NCBI GenBank assembly: GCA_015179045.1
Contig: WHUZ01000099.1
Location: 62,001-126,000, forward strand
Reading direction: 5' to 3'
DNA: 64,000 bases
Origin: Kalaharituber pfeilii
Taxonomy: Eukaryota; Ascomycota; Pezizomycetes; Pezizales; Pezizaceae
In this document: piece after piece, positions 33,480 to 45,519 of the stretch
Numbering within the stretch: position 1 is the first letter of the stretch
Layout: each line of letters starts with the position of its first letter
The notes under the pieces: model-generated
Told to the model about the DNA's origin: nothing
What the model saw: the letters and a program-made list of their open reading frames with translations, nothing else
The model's database searches: none
Program-made: the position numbers and the translations under genes

Positions 33480-34667
33480 ATGTCCTCAACAAATGATACC
33501 CCAACAGCTGAGACTGCTGTCCAGTCTACTCCGGAGGCTCCTACGCAAGTTTTGACACCAGAATCAGAACCCACTCCAACATCTACCGAGTTCACCTCAA
33601 ATGCAGAAACAACTGAGCCAGATTCGAAAAAAACATCGTCAGAAAGCGCGAAATCCACACAACCCACCGACACGAAAACAACGACAACAATTATTCCTCC
33701 CTCTCCGATCCAGCGTACTCCTCGCTCCGCCATCCTCACCCCCATCGCTACTCCGGCCCTCTCCACTTCCACTAGCACTTTTCCATCCGCTATTCCCCCT
33801 TCGCTTCGCTCCCCTGCCTTCCCCTCAGAACTCCCACGCTCCCCGATGTCCAGCACGTTCCCGCCGCCTGACCCGCAAAAGACCCCCATCACACCTCCCG
33901 TCGCCTACACCGACTTCCTCAAAAACGCAATCGCCTCTCCCGCAGACCTCAAGTCCCCAAAATTCCTTCCCCACCACCATCACCCATCAGGATATGCGAG
34001 CGCGGGGCCCAGCTCTCCGGCAGTACCACACGAAAAGTATATACAGGCCACGACGGCTGCGGGGAGAAGGTATAGAGCGAGCTTGAGTGGGCCAAGTGGA
34101 GGGATGCCATCGCCGGGGTTGTATTCGTTGCATGCGGCGGCGGCGGCGGCGGCGCATGGACAGGGAGTGAAGAGAGAGGCACATACACCGACTTCGGCAT
34201 TGTCAAGCGCGAATTCTTCAACGTCTTCACTGTCGTCTACTTTGTCTACCGCATCGTCTGTAGTCGGAAGTGGGTCGGAGAGAAATCCTGCATCGCGTAA
34301 TTGTTCAGGGACCACTGTTGACCGATCGCTTTCGAGCAACACAATAACCACCAGCACCGACGTCTCCTCAGATGCCACAGCTAGAACGACAACGGTACAC
34401 TCAACCAAGAAGGTCGTGCGGTTCGCAAAACCCCATAGCAGAGCGGAGAATGCGGAGGGTGGAAAGATGGATGTTGAGCGAAAGGAAGGCGAAGGGGAGG
34501 CTGAAGGAGAGGACGAGGTAATGGAGGAAGTAGATTGCACACGGAGGAAAAGCATTAGTAAGGATGGAATGGTCACCATTAAGCAGGTTGTCACAACAAC
34601 GGTAACATTCAAGCCGAGAATGAGCCTGATGCCGGCACCGAAAGGGAAAAGAAGGAGGATTGAGTAA
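33480..34667 (+). CDS. Ser/Thr/Pro-rich disordered protein, conserved-looking, single exon
   Basis: 395 codons from ATG 33480 (context AAAATGTCC; the frame upstream has only GTG) to TGA-free end at TAA 34665-34667. The first about 150 residues are Ser/Thr/Pro-rich with repeated S/T-P sites (RTPRSAILTP, RSPMSS). A short ordered-looking motif TPPVAYTDFLKN (about 145-156) follows, then HHHHPSG, a PSGGMPSPGLYSL motif, an Ala8 run, a Ser-rich tract, an acidic Glu/Gly region and a C-terminal block (DGMVTIKQVVTTTVTFK...PKGKRRRIE) with a basic NLS-like end. This architecture matches conserved ascomycete proteins of unknown function, probably nuclear and regulated by phosphorylation; that is inference. 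Codon use is GC-rich and unlike the flanking AT-rich sequence. Confidence 0.85.
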   Translation: MSSTNDTPTAETAVQSTPEAPTQVLTPESEPTPTSTEFTSNAETTEPDSKKTSSESAKSTQPTDTKTTTTIIPPSPIQRTPRSAILTPIATPALSTSTSTFPSAIPPSLRSPAFPSELPRSPMSSTFPPPDPQKTPITPPVAYTDFLKNAIASPADLKSPKFLPHHHHPSGYASAGPSSPAVPHEKYIQATTAAGRRYRASLSGPSGGMPSPGLYSLHAAAAAAAHGQGVKREAHTPTSALSSANSSTSSLSSTLSTASSVVGSGSERNPASRNCSGTTVDRSLSSNTITTSTDVSSDATARTTTVHSTKKVVRFAKPHSRAENAEGGKMDVERKEGEGEAEGEDEVMEEVDCTRRKSISKDGMVTIKQVVTTTVTFKPRMSLMPAPKGKRRRIE

Positions 34668-36459
34668 CGGGATTCTGGAGTTTCTTGTTTTACATTGTAT
34701 TTTCTTGTTATTTTGGCATTGGGTTATTTGATGGCGGGACCGCTTTTGTATCATGATTCTCTGGATTGGAACATTGAGAGCTTTGGGTGAAATGACGCCA
34801 TATGGTAGAGTTATTTGTACAATCCTACCGAGATACACGTCTAAAGAAGGCCTACGTTTGCGGAACGGAAAATGTGTTTGTATCTTTTATTTTCCTTCTT
34901 TTATTTTTCTGTTTCATTCAGGCGCAACTGTCATTGTTTTTTATTTATGGGGTTTTTTGATTTCTCGTTTTGGTTATTGCTGGGCTGTTCATTTCCTATG
35001 TACTGACCCACTATACATAGTTGTACTATTTCCTATTTGGTATCATAGGGTTTATTGTTCTCGGATTATTTAGTTTTTCTTCTTTACTTTTGATATAAAG
35101 AAGCTTCAGTATCGGTAGGCGTCTCTCAATTTGAACATATATGCATTCACCGATTTGGGCTGTACCAGTGAAATTGTGCATTGGGATCAAACCTAATTGC
35201 GGGCTTGCATTTCATCTGTAATACTAATATGCGTTTGATATAGTCAAGAAGCTGCGACATATCAGCCGTTCGCGACGTCTTCGGACGTTGGAAGTTATCT
35301 TACTATAGTGATTTAACAAGATAAATCTACAATACTTACAGGATATGCCATCATCCTGCTCTTTCTTACACACTATCCCATCAGTATTCCATGCCAACCT
35401 CGGCAAGGCTCTGAGCCTCCTTGAACAGAAATTAGTCCTAGTTGAGCCTTGAGGGTGATCCGCGCCTGGCCATGTCCACGACCCTGGCATATCGAGGAAG
35501 CTTTAAATCGAATCGACTTCAACTCACCCCTTTAAGTGAAAGGGTATTCTGCTAGGCTTTCAAAAAGCCTAAATCTCCTGCTAGATGGAGGACTTCAACA
35601 CCGACGAAGTGTGTACTATCGTGACAATTCACTATCAGAAACGTTGAATTGATAGAATCAGAGTAGAGTCTTCATGCAAGTCCTCAATTCACCCAGAGTT
35701 ACCAGCAACGGGGTGAGGCTCCTAGCGCCAAACCCAATTCCCCGGATTCTCTGGGCGAGCAAGGTTTTTGCGCAAGCGTGACTATTATTACCATCATCCC
35801 CTGCAGATGGAAATGTGGCTGCAGGGGTCTCGGCGGTTAAATGCGACAGGGTAACGCGGGAAACTGAGGGGATTGGGTACAGGAGTGGCGGCCCGGGAGC
35901 AGCTGACATTTTGTTTAGGTCCAAAGTAATCACGGTCTCAAATGAAGGGGTATCGGATGCCGTTTCTGTGGAACCAAACGACGTTAGCACAATCCTCAAG
36001 TAGAGTGAAAATTCCTACCTCTACCACGAGTAGAGATAAAGTTACATATCGCCTTACGAATTTACGCAATATTGAAAACACGAAAATGTATACACAAGTC
36101 CACTAATCCAACAGGTTACCTCAAGACGATTTTGCACTATTGGTCATTCCCTAGCTTTTTAGCTTTCTCCTCGATATTGTTGCATGCGCGCTTAACTTGC
36201 ACCTTTGATTGGTGGTATATCCGAAGATGACCATGTATCCCTGCAGGGATGCGAACGGTTGCATGCAGCTAGAAGCTTGGCCCGAAGCCAGGAGGCTGGT
36301 TCAGTTTGTCTCCTGTTGTGTCACGTGTAGACTTGCATGTGATGAGGTTACACGTGACAATGGCTGGGTTATAGACTCCCTCAGGCACAATTCCTATTAG
36401 CGAGATGTTTTGGTAGTGAACTGTTTCTAGAGTTAAACGATTTCTAGCAACACCAAAAC
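34668..36459. other. No supported gene; weak minus-strand coding hints
   Basis: Downstream of the 33480 gene the sequence is AT-rich. On the minus strand, 35999-35658 and 35490-35224 are open; the second has a good donor (T|GTAAGT near 35339) and could splice to about 35222-35160, but the first lacks an ATG and no domain is recognisable. Confidence 0.3.
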
Positions 36460-36540
36460 AGACCTTTATTTTTTTTTATTTGTTAAAAAAATATCAGTGA
36501 TCGCGTGCCGCCCTATGGGCTATGGCGATTTACTTACATA
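36460..36540 (-). mobile_element. Tail B insertion with ATCGC/GCGAT stem
   Basis: A T-rich run, then AATATCAGTGATCGCGTGCCGCCC...GGCTATGGCGAT. The outer stem on the minus strand is ATCGC/GCGAT, a compensatory variant of CTCGC/GCGAG. I found no clean target duplication. Confidence 0.7.
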
Positions 36541-36870
36541 GGAGATAATAAGTGAAATAGTAGAAGGCAAATAGCGGTCAAGACCTTTGCAATGATTGTT
36601 ACTTCCATCATATTCCTGAATGCTTGTGCTTTTGCTTTAGCGCACAACTACTTCAGATATATGCATATGAACGTCACAGAAAAGAATTTCATGCCATTTG
36701 CTTCGCTGCCATCTAAAAAAAGACACATCATGGAGTTGAACGTGATCCCTATAGCAAATCAAGGTCGATGATAGTCATAATATAACCCCAACGCCTTGCA
36801 TCGAAGCTTCTTGGTTCGCTCGTCCATGGTTATATGTAGAATATCTATTCGCCCTTACCACCCTCACTGT

Positions 36871-38001
36871 CTACCCACACGATTTTAAGAACTTTTCCTC
36901 TTGTTCCAATGTCGGGAACAATTCGTGAAAGTTGTCTGAGTACCCGTCTGTCTGCACACGGACTGAGACCCCGTAGTAAATGTCATTGGCTTTGAAAAGC
37001 TTTATGTCACGCAGCTCCAACTCACACTTTCCTTGTCAATGACTACTAGTGTAGGAGGGTAGGAGTTTGACTTCCTGATCGAAATATGGTTGGGGACATC
37101 TGTACGCGGAGTAGGGGCGACATTTGGTTCGATGACTAAGCACTCCATTTACATGGGTACATGCACGTTCTGCCCGATAGTATGCAGCGAGTTTGAAGGT
37201 ATTCTTCCCACCTCTCCATCGTTCTCCCACAGCTCTACCACTTCTACCATTCTACAACTCCCACTGCCCGCACTGCTGCTACTGCTGCTACTGCTCGCAC
37301 TGCTGCTACTGCTCGCACTACTGTTGCTGCTTCTACCGCCCGATCACACTGTCACACTCTACATATCCTAGCCTAGCTGTCAACTTGCATATATCTATTG
37401 CATTAGTCGCACACAACATAAAACCAAGTAGTAAAGGGGTATTGCATAAGAGATGTACTAGTACATGTTCTATTCCATTTTTAGTTAGCTGCCTTCCATT
37501 TTTAGCTAGACTACTATATACTATACTATATTTGGTGATTACTAAAGGGCGACATTTATGACCCCTCTCCATATAAAATTCCTGATCTTTAACTCTATGA
37601 AACACTATAACAAAAAATCAAATAAATAGATATCGCTTCGTAACTTTATTCCTCATTGTCTGATCTATCATATTACGACACGAAACTAATTTTATCTAAT
37701 TATTTTAGTTGCGCTTTAGAGCGTTGAAGTTGGGGTGCAATTTACTCCGCGTACAGATGTCCCCAACCATAGACCCCTGGAACGCGGCCACTGAGACTGC
37801 ATAGCACCTTGAATCGAAGAGGGGCTGTACGACGGAGTTTCAACTAGGATGCCATACTAAAGATATCAGGAGTATATAAGTGCCTATTGAACCCAAATTT
37901 GGTACATGTAACTTACGCATGTGCTCCTCGGTTTCTGGAGCTGCTTCAGCATGTGATGGCTGCTTTTCTACTCCTCCGGATCCGACTACCTCAGCAGCCA
38001 T
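36871..38001 (-). pseudogene. RNase H1 N-terminal-like gene C, broken by a MITE and splice-site loss
   Basis: Exon 1 is 38001-37917 (MAAEVVGSGGVEK...), donor GTAAGT. Exon 2 begins at 37824 after TACAG and reads RFKVLCSLSGRVPGVYFD before a 683-bp MITE inserted at a TA (37087-37769); the frame resumes beyond it. The last exon carries VRVQTDGYSDNFHELFPTL...FLKSCG and stops at 36871-36873. The conserved phase-2 donor after YFD now reads GGAAGT, and the matching acceptor reads ACGG instead of CAG. Gene C is therefore doubly inactivated. The domain order is that of genes A, B and G. The acidic extension beyond the domain is lost or absent. Confidence 0.75.
37085..37771. mobile_element. MITE, 27-bp TIRs, TA target, inside gene C
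   Basis: The 683-bp element (37087-37769) has inverted ends TGGTTGGGGACATCTGTACG (27 bp in all, continuing CGGAGTA) and TA on both sides. An internal CTG/TGC/ACTGCT-rich tract lies at 37260-37340. Removing it with one TA restores the reading of gene C across the PGVYFD motif, which fixes the insertion point exactly. A decayed relative is at 4680-5112. Confidence 0.92.
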
Positions 38002-38211
38002 AGTTCATGCGCTCAGCAGACGACAAGAGTTACGCCTTGGATGATAGGTAGAGCAGCGATATGCCTGGTTTGACTTAATGGTTTTGTGAAGAAGACGAAG
38101 GGCTTGCCTGCGAGGCATACTCAAGAATGTTGTAAAAGACTCGATCATTGATATTCGCTTAGCCTTGTGCAGTAACTATTATCTGAAGTGGTAGAGTAAC
38201 ACTTGTAACAT

Positions 38212-38276
38212 TTGATAGAGGCATTTTTTATTATTATTATTTTTTTTTTATATCATTACTCGCGTTGATAGAGGCA
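38212..38276 (-). mobile_element. Ultra-short tail B insertion, TSD TTGATAGAGGCA
   Basis: A 12-bp duplication (38212-38223, 38265-38276) flanks 41 bp: a T-rich tract with ATT repeats, then ATATCATTACTCGCG. About 15 element bases remain. Confidence 0.88.
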
Positions 38277-38843
38277 GCGAGGGGGAAGGTGAGGTAGCTT
38301 GATGGAGAATCAAAACGTCTTAGGTCTCTTTTATAACTGGAACCTACTTATCAAGCTAGTCATTGAGTCTGAGCCTGCTGAATGTTTTTAGAAACCTTGG
38401 AATGTTCCGCTACTGAGTACACGAGCAAGTTCTGGCAACAGGAAGATATTGCTTCTGGGCGAAGATGAACGTAGAAAGTTCACTGCTCGATATAGTGTGC
38501 CGAGCAGCACTGAATGTCAGTAAGAGTACTTATATTCCACTTCCTTTGGTACCGCATTGGGCTTTCAGAAAGCTGAAGCAGCTTCCACTGCCATCAAGCA
38601 CGACCTGCACACGCGACACAGTGATGAGCGCAATACCACTTGCGCATATGATTGTTGTATATGCGTGAGAGGGCATAAGTTGTATGATTGATTGCATGCG
38701 ATATGCAATGCAAGTGGTATTGCATTGCAGTAGCGCTGTGGCAACATGAGGCGTAAAGAAAGCATCGCTAGCCTACAGCGCTTACCGGCATTGGAAAAAT
38801 AGTACGGTCTGGGGTCGTGCCAGCCGAACTAGAGAATTAATAG
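38277..38843. other. No supported gene
   Basis: Short frames on both strands only (38465-38668 plus). No repeat structure recognised. Confidence 0.4.
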
Positions 38844-39365
38844 GTCACACTGAGGGCGGGCTGCATCAGAAGTTAGTTCAAAAAAGAAAGAGGAGAGGGA
38901 GCGTGCGGGATTTGGGAAGGGCAAATTCGTGAAGTGGGGCAGGAGAGCACTCACAAACTACACATGGCTGCGGACTGGAAAAGGCGGAGCTATGTGGAGG
39001 AGGATGGTCAGTGGCGAGGAGGTACAATGCACATGTGGAGAGGCATGGAGTGCTGAGCATGTGGTGTTCAGATGCACCGAACTGGAGCGGCCCCAGAGGA
39101 AGGAACAAAGATGGGGCGCATGTCACCTGGCAGTCCTGGAAGGACCTAGAGGAGAAAGGGTGGAAGCAAAAGGGCGTGGAGGGCGACCCGGTCGAGTACT
39201 GGTTTGCCTGCCTCGATCTGGGGTAGCCGGGGACGGAGGGCACTGGGTGCTCAAGGTGTGTATGTAGATTCCGTAGTTAGTTGTTCCAGACCTGGCCCGG
39301 GTATATGGGTCCCTGCCATAGGCTGGTAGCCTGTATGCGGGGTTACGTGACTAAAAAAAAAAAAA
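38844..39365 (+). mobile_element. 5'-truncated LINE (same family as 9038-9662)
   Basis: It starts CACTGAGGGCGGGCTG and is nearly identical to the 9-kb copy through the CTCGE...HVVFRC knuckle and WFACLDLG, with a frameshift near 39105. It ends CCCTGCCATAGGCTGGTAGCCTGTATGCGGGG, TTACGTGACT and A13. The target duplication is not clear. Confidence 0.88.
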
Positions 39366-39987
39366 TTAGATGGAAAGAGGTGGATATGCTAGAGTCTTGG
39401 CAATTTTGTCCGATTGGGATGAACGCGCTTGAGTCGTTGGCTCCTTACCCAGCGCTTCTCAGCAAGCTGAATTCGCTCCTGGGCATACGTTAATGCCCAC
39501 CCGTTGTGTACAATAGTAAGTCTCCAGACATACCGTTGCGAACCGCGAACACAAAAGTACAAAGTAGCTTTGAGGAATCATGGTTATGTGGAGAGAGCGA
39601 ACATCGATCCAGTATTGGAAATCACTTATTCTTCTGTTATTCACTCTGGCTTATATACCATGTACACAGTCACTCTGTTTTCCAAGGCACCTCGATCATA
39701 TAGATCCTTGTCCTTCAAGCTAAACCTAGCACAATGAAGAGGTAAGTAAGCAGGGTGACTATTCGCTTTGTTAGCTGAGCGCAGCCTTGATGTTCCCTTA
39801 AACCCTGTGCCGTGAAATTGGGCATGCTTAGCGTGTTCCCTCCTCTGCTTCTTCTCCAGCGCTCTCCCTCCGGATAGTTCCTGGCGTAGAAGGCCTCCAA
39901 ACTCTGTGCATCCTTTCGTAGTGTGCTAGCAACCTTTCTCGTTCACGTCCCCATCACTGGTCTTACCCTGAAAATGCCTCTTCGAGC
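39366..39987. other. No supported gene
   Basis: Mixed short frames only; unique-looking sequence between two LINE insertions. Confidence 0.4.
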
Positions 39988-41201
39988 CTCAACATATCCC
40001 AGAGTAACACGCAGCCATGGCGGGGTCCCTGGGCGAGCCCTCAAAGCCCGGAGACAGGCTTAAAGCAAAACTTCTAGATACATGATCCCTCCCCCCCCCC
40101 GGATTCTAAAACTTTATTCGGGAAAAGAACCTCTCCAGCTCGTCCCACTCCTCCCCGTTCTCCGTTTTCCAGTTCTTTTCTACATCCTTCCGCTCCCTAA
40201 ACCCCTCCAGTCTATGCTTCTGTTGGCTACACTTGAAGGCTAGGTGCTCTCCTGTCTACACTTCTCTGCACCTGCACTTCTGACTCCACCCACCCCCAAC
40301 TTCTTGCCCTGCCATGGCGAGCAGCTGCAAGCGGGGTAACGTGACAAAAAAAAAAAAAAAAATTCCTCAACCACGCCCTGCACTCCCCTCTCTCCAATCG
40401 CAATGCTGTGAAATTGGATGTTGCCACCCTATCCCACTCCATCACCTTACCGCCTCCGTACCCCTCCACCTCCCTCCTCTCCTTTCTCCACTCTCTGATT
40501 TTCTGGCGCACCCCACTCCCGGTGGCCACCTCCCTTCCCTCCTTCGCCATCCCCTCCTTCACCTTCTCGTCTGCCTTCTCATTGCCCACAATTCCAATGT
40601 GCGCCTTGACCCACATTAGCTTTGTATGCCCCCCCCCTTCTCCGCCTTTTCACTATCTTGTCCTGATGTCCCCTGTCTTCTTCTTTCCCTCTCTACCCGC
40701 TCTCTGGATCGTCAGTATAGCTGCCTCCAAATCCAAACAGACGAGGAGCGCGACCTCCTCCCCCACACTCTCCAACGCTCTCCTCACTCCTCTCACTTCC
40801 CCATCAAAGACCGTCGCCATTCTCCCTACCACCTCTGCTACTGCTGCAGACCTCCCCCATAACCCTGCTCCTACTCTGCTGTCCTCAAACTTGCTGCCGT
40901 CTGAGTAGAGAATTGCTCTCTCTCTCTTCCAGCTTCTTCTATCGATGTCTCCCACTCCTCTCTCCCCCCTCCCTTTCTACCCATTCTCTCCGCCACCTCC
41001 ACCCCTACCATCTCACACTCCCCTCCCCCACGAGATCTCTTCCCCCTCCTCTGCGAACCTTGCCCACTGCCCCTGCCAGTGGTCGAGGGTCGCTTGGTAC
41101 CCATCACCTCCCTCAGTGCCCACTCAATCCCCCAATCTCTCCAGTTCCTCGCTCCCTCCTCCCTCGCCTCGTTCCCCATTCGGAAGTCTCAACATATCCC
41201 A
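39988..41201 (-). mobile_element. 5'-truncated LINE with whole RNase H domain, 14-bp TSD
   Basis: CTCAACATATCCCA at 39988-40001 and 41188-41201. The 1186-bp minus insert carries RNase H (LYSDGSKFEDSRVGAGLWG, GEVRGVRRALE, then HIGIVGNEKADEK) and the ORF2 C-terminus. It ends GCCTGTCTCCGGGCTTTGAGGG...GACCCCGCCATGGCTGCGTGTTACTC, with the poly(A) essentially lost. A tail A insert lies within it at about 40306-40362. Confidence 0.93.
40306..40362 (+). mobile_element. Tail A insertion nested in LINE
   Basis: GCCCTGCCATGGCGAGCAGC...GGGGTAACGTGAC and A18 interrupt the minus ORF2 just before its C-terminal knuckle. Flanks AACTTCTT and AATTCCTC look like a decayed duplication. Confidence 0.8.
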
Positions 41202-41803
41202 AGATGTATCGCATTCCTCCACGACCCGGGCCCAGTACTCCTTCTCGTTCAGATATATATTCTTACGAGCCTCTCTCATCCCATTTGCTTAGCTATCATC
41301 CTACGAAAGATACACAATGCAGTCTAACTTCACCTCTATAAACCTTTCGAAAGCAATCAGAATCATAATATAACACCGTCGCCTTGCGCCGAAGCCACTT
41401 GGTTCGCTCCTCTGTGGTTATCTATTTACCCTTACCACCATTATTTTCTACTCACACGCCTCTAAGAACATTACCCCTTGTTGCAATGTTGGGAACCACA
41501 CGGGCTGCATGCATTTTGGATACCCTGCTGTTCGCATACGGGCAGAGACACTGCAGTAAAGGAAATTGGCGTTTAAAAGCATTATGTCACCCAGCTATAT
41601 CTCACGTCTCATTTGCAAATTGACACCTAGCTACTAGTACAGTTACAGAAGGGTAAGTTTGACTTATTCATCAAAATAAATTCCTGGGGCGAGTCCGTCG
41701 CGGACCGCATAGCATCTCGAGGCGACGCTGTGTTATGAAGGGACTTTCACTGGGATACAGTACTATGGTTATCAAAGGTAGATAAGTGTCTTATTAAGTT
41801 CAA

Positions 41804-42349
41804 ATTGGCTGCAGGTTTTCTTAGTCTTCTTTCCATTATTCTCCTATGTACCTAATCTCGCCATAGCCCATAGGACGGCACGCGATTTTTTTTTTTTTTT
41901 TTTTTTTATATCAATACTCGCATGCCGCCCAACGGGCTATGGCGAGGTGTTTATTAAACGAGAGAAAAGAAAAGAAGTCACAGAACCCCAAACTATCTAC
42001 TCCTAACTACATGTAGTTCCCGCGAAACTTCTCCGTGATGCGGGTTGCAGACCCGGTCCCGGTATCTCCTACTTCCGTCCCCTCTCCGACTCGTACCGGA
42101 CCGATCTGAGGCAACGTCCCCCGAGCCTCACCCTCTCAACATCCGTCTCCTTTTCCAAGTAAACGACCACCGAGCTGGTTTTCTTCCCCTCCTCAACCAG
42201 CGTAGTCCTCTTCCTCAGCCAGCGAATCCCCGATATTTTTCCCAATTCCTTATTCGCGGCCTCCTACCATTGTCTGACCTTCCCTAGGTCCTTCCTCGCG
42301 AGTAATGATATTAAAAAAAAAAAAAAAAAAAAAAAAATTGGCTGCAGGT
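41804..42349 (+). mobile_element. Tail B retroposon in the gene D intron, 13-bp TSD, itself interrupted
   Basis: ATTGGCTGCAGGT at 41804-41816 and 42337-42349. The outer insert is short: TTTCTTAGTC...TAATCTCGCCATAGCCCATAGGACGGCACGCGAGTAATGATATT and poly(A). At the GCGAG half-stem a second retroposon (41886-42296) has landed in the opposite orientation. Confidence 0.9.
41881..42301 (-). mobile_element. ORF1-to-tail LINE derivative nested in a tail B hairpin
   Basis: CGCGA flanks (41881-41885, 42297-42301) bracket a 411-bp minus insert ending in tail B. Its interior (minus) encodes the ORF1 C-terminal block (GIRWLRK, GKKTSSVVVYLE) seen in the element at 12606-12911, joined to the 3' tail with no ORF2. 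The 5-bp duplication is short, so the exact ends are provisional. Confidence 0.7.
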
Positions 42350-42795
42350 AAGTTACAGGTGCTCTTCCCCAGTTTCTGCCTCTACGCCAGCTGGAGCTAG
42401 CTGTATATCTCCTACTCTAGATTGGATAGGGGAGACCTCGACGTAGCGGTGATGTGGGTTAGAAGCCACAAAGGAATAGAAGGAAACACAAAGGCGGACG
42501 AGGCGGCTAAAATCGGCGCCTTCACACAATACCACGACGAGGTGATAACGGAAGCTGGCATGAAACAACACGCCAGAGCCATGAGGGCAACCGAGAGGAA
42601 CGGACTCAACATCAGCGGCCTGGAGGCAAGGCACATCTACTACGAGCGGAAGGGGATGGCAGGGATACGGACACTTTGAAGGAAACTTTGGACTAGGCGG
42701 CACGGGACTAGGAGATTTCCTCATATGTTATTCTCCTTTTTCATATGTTATTTTCTTTTCTCAACCTACATGTACTTAAATATCGCCATAGCCCC

Positions 42796-45519
42796 TACCG
42801 GTAGGGCCAAAACCTCTCGGGACAGGCACTTTCTGCCTGTACGCACACTGGCCGTTTTTCCCACTTATGATCGCCTGGTCTCAGCCTGGGCCTCAGCTTG
42901 AGTCCGAGCTGGCCATGGAATTGCCCCAAAATACCGGTAGCCTCCGCTTGTCTGAGAGTGCTTTTACTTGATCTGCCAGTGGTACAGCAACGCATAGGGA
43001 CGAAAGTGCAGAAAGATTTTTTGCGCACTGATGTAGTCTTGCTACGCACAGATGAGGCTTGCAATATCCATGCATTTATTTTTTACACTAGACAAATACC
43101 TACTAGACGAGAACAACCTATTAGTAGGGATTGATTGATCATCTCTATTTCTTTCGCCTCAAATAAATAAAATACTAGCTAGTAAAATATGTATTCGGAC
43201 ATAGCACATAATGCGCATTAGTACCACAGTCCGAATACATATTTTACTGGCTAGTAACAACACACTGTACTAGTAATTGTTTTATTGCATACTTATCCAT
43301 TTGCATTTTCATGACAGACATACTAGAATATAAGCTAACAACTACATATGCTCTATACTATATGCAAGGACCATAGGGCAGAAAGGTATCATGGTGAGAG
43401 GTATGTACAACAGGAGGTAGGAGTAGTGGTATATGAGTGACAGTGAATACGAATACCAGCAGGTGGCATAAGTGATAGTGTAATAGAGGTGGTAAATGCA
43501 GAGAGTTACCGTCTGCCAGGCTTTTTTTTTTTTTTTTTTTTATTTCACGTGACCCCGCTTGTAGCTGTTCGCCATGGCAGGGCCGTCTGCCAGGCTAAAA
43601 AGATACTTAACTAGCAATGCTTACTATACTCATTTATATGACTACAACGCCATCGGCTATCATACATCGCTCATGTCATATTTGCATCAACCAATCGCCC
43701 ATCTATAGTTGCAGTGAGCCTGTAACAGATAGCAAGAAATAGTCATAGTACTATATATCTGATATAACTGACTTTTGGCAAGCATAGAGAATTGGCAGTC
43801 CATTAGGTTAAAAAGACAGTTCAGAGTAGGGCAAAGGAGAAGGGGACCCACTAGTGGAACTGATGAGATGGATGGAACGCAAAAGATGAAATAGGCTTTT
43901 TACTTTCCTATGCTACATAATTACTTTTTTGTTCTTCCTATTCCCTCTCCTTACTTATTCCCTATATACTTAAATTGCCATAGCCCATTGGATAGCATGC
44001 GAGTAATGATAATATTTAAAAAAAAAAAAAAAAAAGGATAGTTGGCTAGCAATATCCGCCAGTCCTCTGTGCAATTCATAACTGCGATTATCATATATGA
44101 CCATCCTATCGCATATATGTACTCAGTACATATTTGGCTGTGTACTGTTCTCATACAAGTATTGTGTAGTCTACTCAGCACTTGCACTAGGTGAGCCTTA
44201 ATATCTAATACATATTTGTAAACTCCGTTCAGCAATGTGCTGAGTTGGCCTGCCTTCAAGGCCACAGGTCACCATATTCATAGTAGGTAGAGTGTCAGTG
44301 AGCGTTGCATGCATAAGATATATAAGTATAATAGCAATAAGTATCACAATCAGTAACTCTATACTTACTACTCTCTTGTTTTCATGCCCAGATAGCAAAC
44401 CTATAACTTCATTGCGTAGTTCACAATTATGGCAGAGAGTAATGTCAATAATCTCACAAAAATGCAAGATTGGCAATAAAAAATATGCAGTATTAGAATT
44501 TTATAACTTAAACAAGTAATTTTCAAAAATAGCTAGGTAATGCCCGCAGGTGGCTTGAAACTAGGGCACATACTATGTCTTAGTAATCACCACTTGTCCC
44601 TACTTGTCTAGCATTAGGAAAAATGCATAGGTATTGTGGGGGCTACTGTTGCAAAAAAATCTTTCTGCCCTATGCGTTGCCATACTACTGGCAGGTTAAG
44701 TGAAAGCAGAAAACCTTTTTTTTCCCCTGTTTTCATGACGCCACTGAGATTTTTCCCCTGTTCAAGTTTTGGATGATCAACTAATACTATATTATTTAGT
44801 CTATTCATAATATTACATATCATGACATTTCAATGCAATAAGGCATTGATTCTAGTGAAATATGTGACTATTGAACTTTAATATAGTCGCATATTGACAT
44901 ATAATACAATATATCTTGTCGCATATATTATATATATCTAGTTGCATATTGTATATATATTCTAGTTATATATTTTACATTCTAGTTGCATATTTTATTT
45001 CAAGTTCATAATACGAGAATATTACATAGAACCACAATATTAAAATGGATTAAATAAAGTTCTTATTGCATTATTAAAGTTCAATATAATATTCTGATAG
45101 CATATTTTATTGCGAACTTGAAAAAAATATGTGACTAGAAATTATATATTGAATATGCAACTATATTGAAGGTTCAATGGTTGCATATTTCACTATATAT
45201 GAGTAGAATTAAGGATTTATTGTATTGGCGTACAATGCTATGTAATATTATGAATAGACTAAATAATATAGTATTAGTTGATCATCCGAAACTTGAACAG
45301 GGGAAAAATCTCAGTGGCGTCATGAAAACAGGGGAAAAAAAAGGTTTTCTCCAAGTGAAAGCACTCTCAGACAAGCGGAGGCTACCGGTATCTTTGGGCA
45401 ATTCCATGGCCAGCTCGGGCTCAAGCTGAGGCCCAGGCTGAGACCAGGCCATCATAAGTGGGAAAAACGGCCAGTGTGCGTACAGGCAGAAAGTGCCTGT
45501 CCCGAGAGGTTTTGCCCTA
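42796..45519. mobile_element. 2.7-kb TA-flanked element with complex inverted repeats
   Basis: TA at 42796-42797 and 45518-45519. The ends are inverted: AAAACCTCTCGGGACAGGCA at about 42809-42828 is repeated inverted at about 45495-45514, and the arms continue for some 165 bp. A second inverted pair, 44614-44825 against about 45236-45355, holds CAGTGGCGTCATGAAAACAG. The interior is AT-rich with no transposase seen, and a tail A insert sits at 43523-43582. A decayed tail B lies near 43975-44036. Confidence 0.85.
43509..43596 (-). mobile_element. Short tail A insertion, TSD CCGTCTGCCAGGCT
   Basis: A perfect 14-bp duplication (43509-43522, 43583-43596) flanks 60 bp of poly(T), ATTTCACGTGACCCCGCTTG...GCCATGGCAGGG. 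It is nested in the foldback element, making a four-level stack with the LINE and gene D. Confidence 0.95.

Larger units (their letters stand above)
36700..38150. repeat. Ancient duplicated segment, copy 1 (copy 2 at about 41330-45840)
   Basis: After subtracting later insertions, this block aligns end to end with 41330-45840: 3' flank (ATAATATAACnCC..CGCCTTGC), the whole RNase H1-N-like gene and its upstream region (GAAGGGCTTGCCTGCGAGG versus GAGAGCTTGCCCGCGAGG). It is a gene duplication with flanks, followed by heavy divergence. Confidence 0.75.

Noticed and set aside
33419..34612. Long Val/Gly/Ser-rich frames antisense to the 33480 gene
   Set aside because: Shadows of the Ser/Thr/Pro-rich coding strand.
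35658..35999. 113-codon minus frame
   Set aside because: Begins with TTG rather than ATG and could not be joined in frame to the nearby frame at 35490-35224.
39504..39737. Apparent LRNHGYVE motif resembling the end of the RNase H1-N domain
   Set aside because: No upstream PGIYF segment, intron or acidic tail nearby; chance resemblance.
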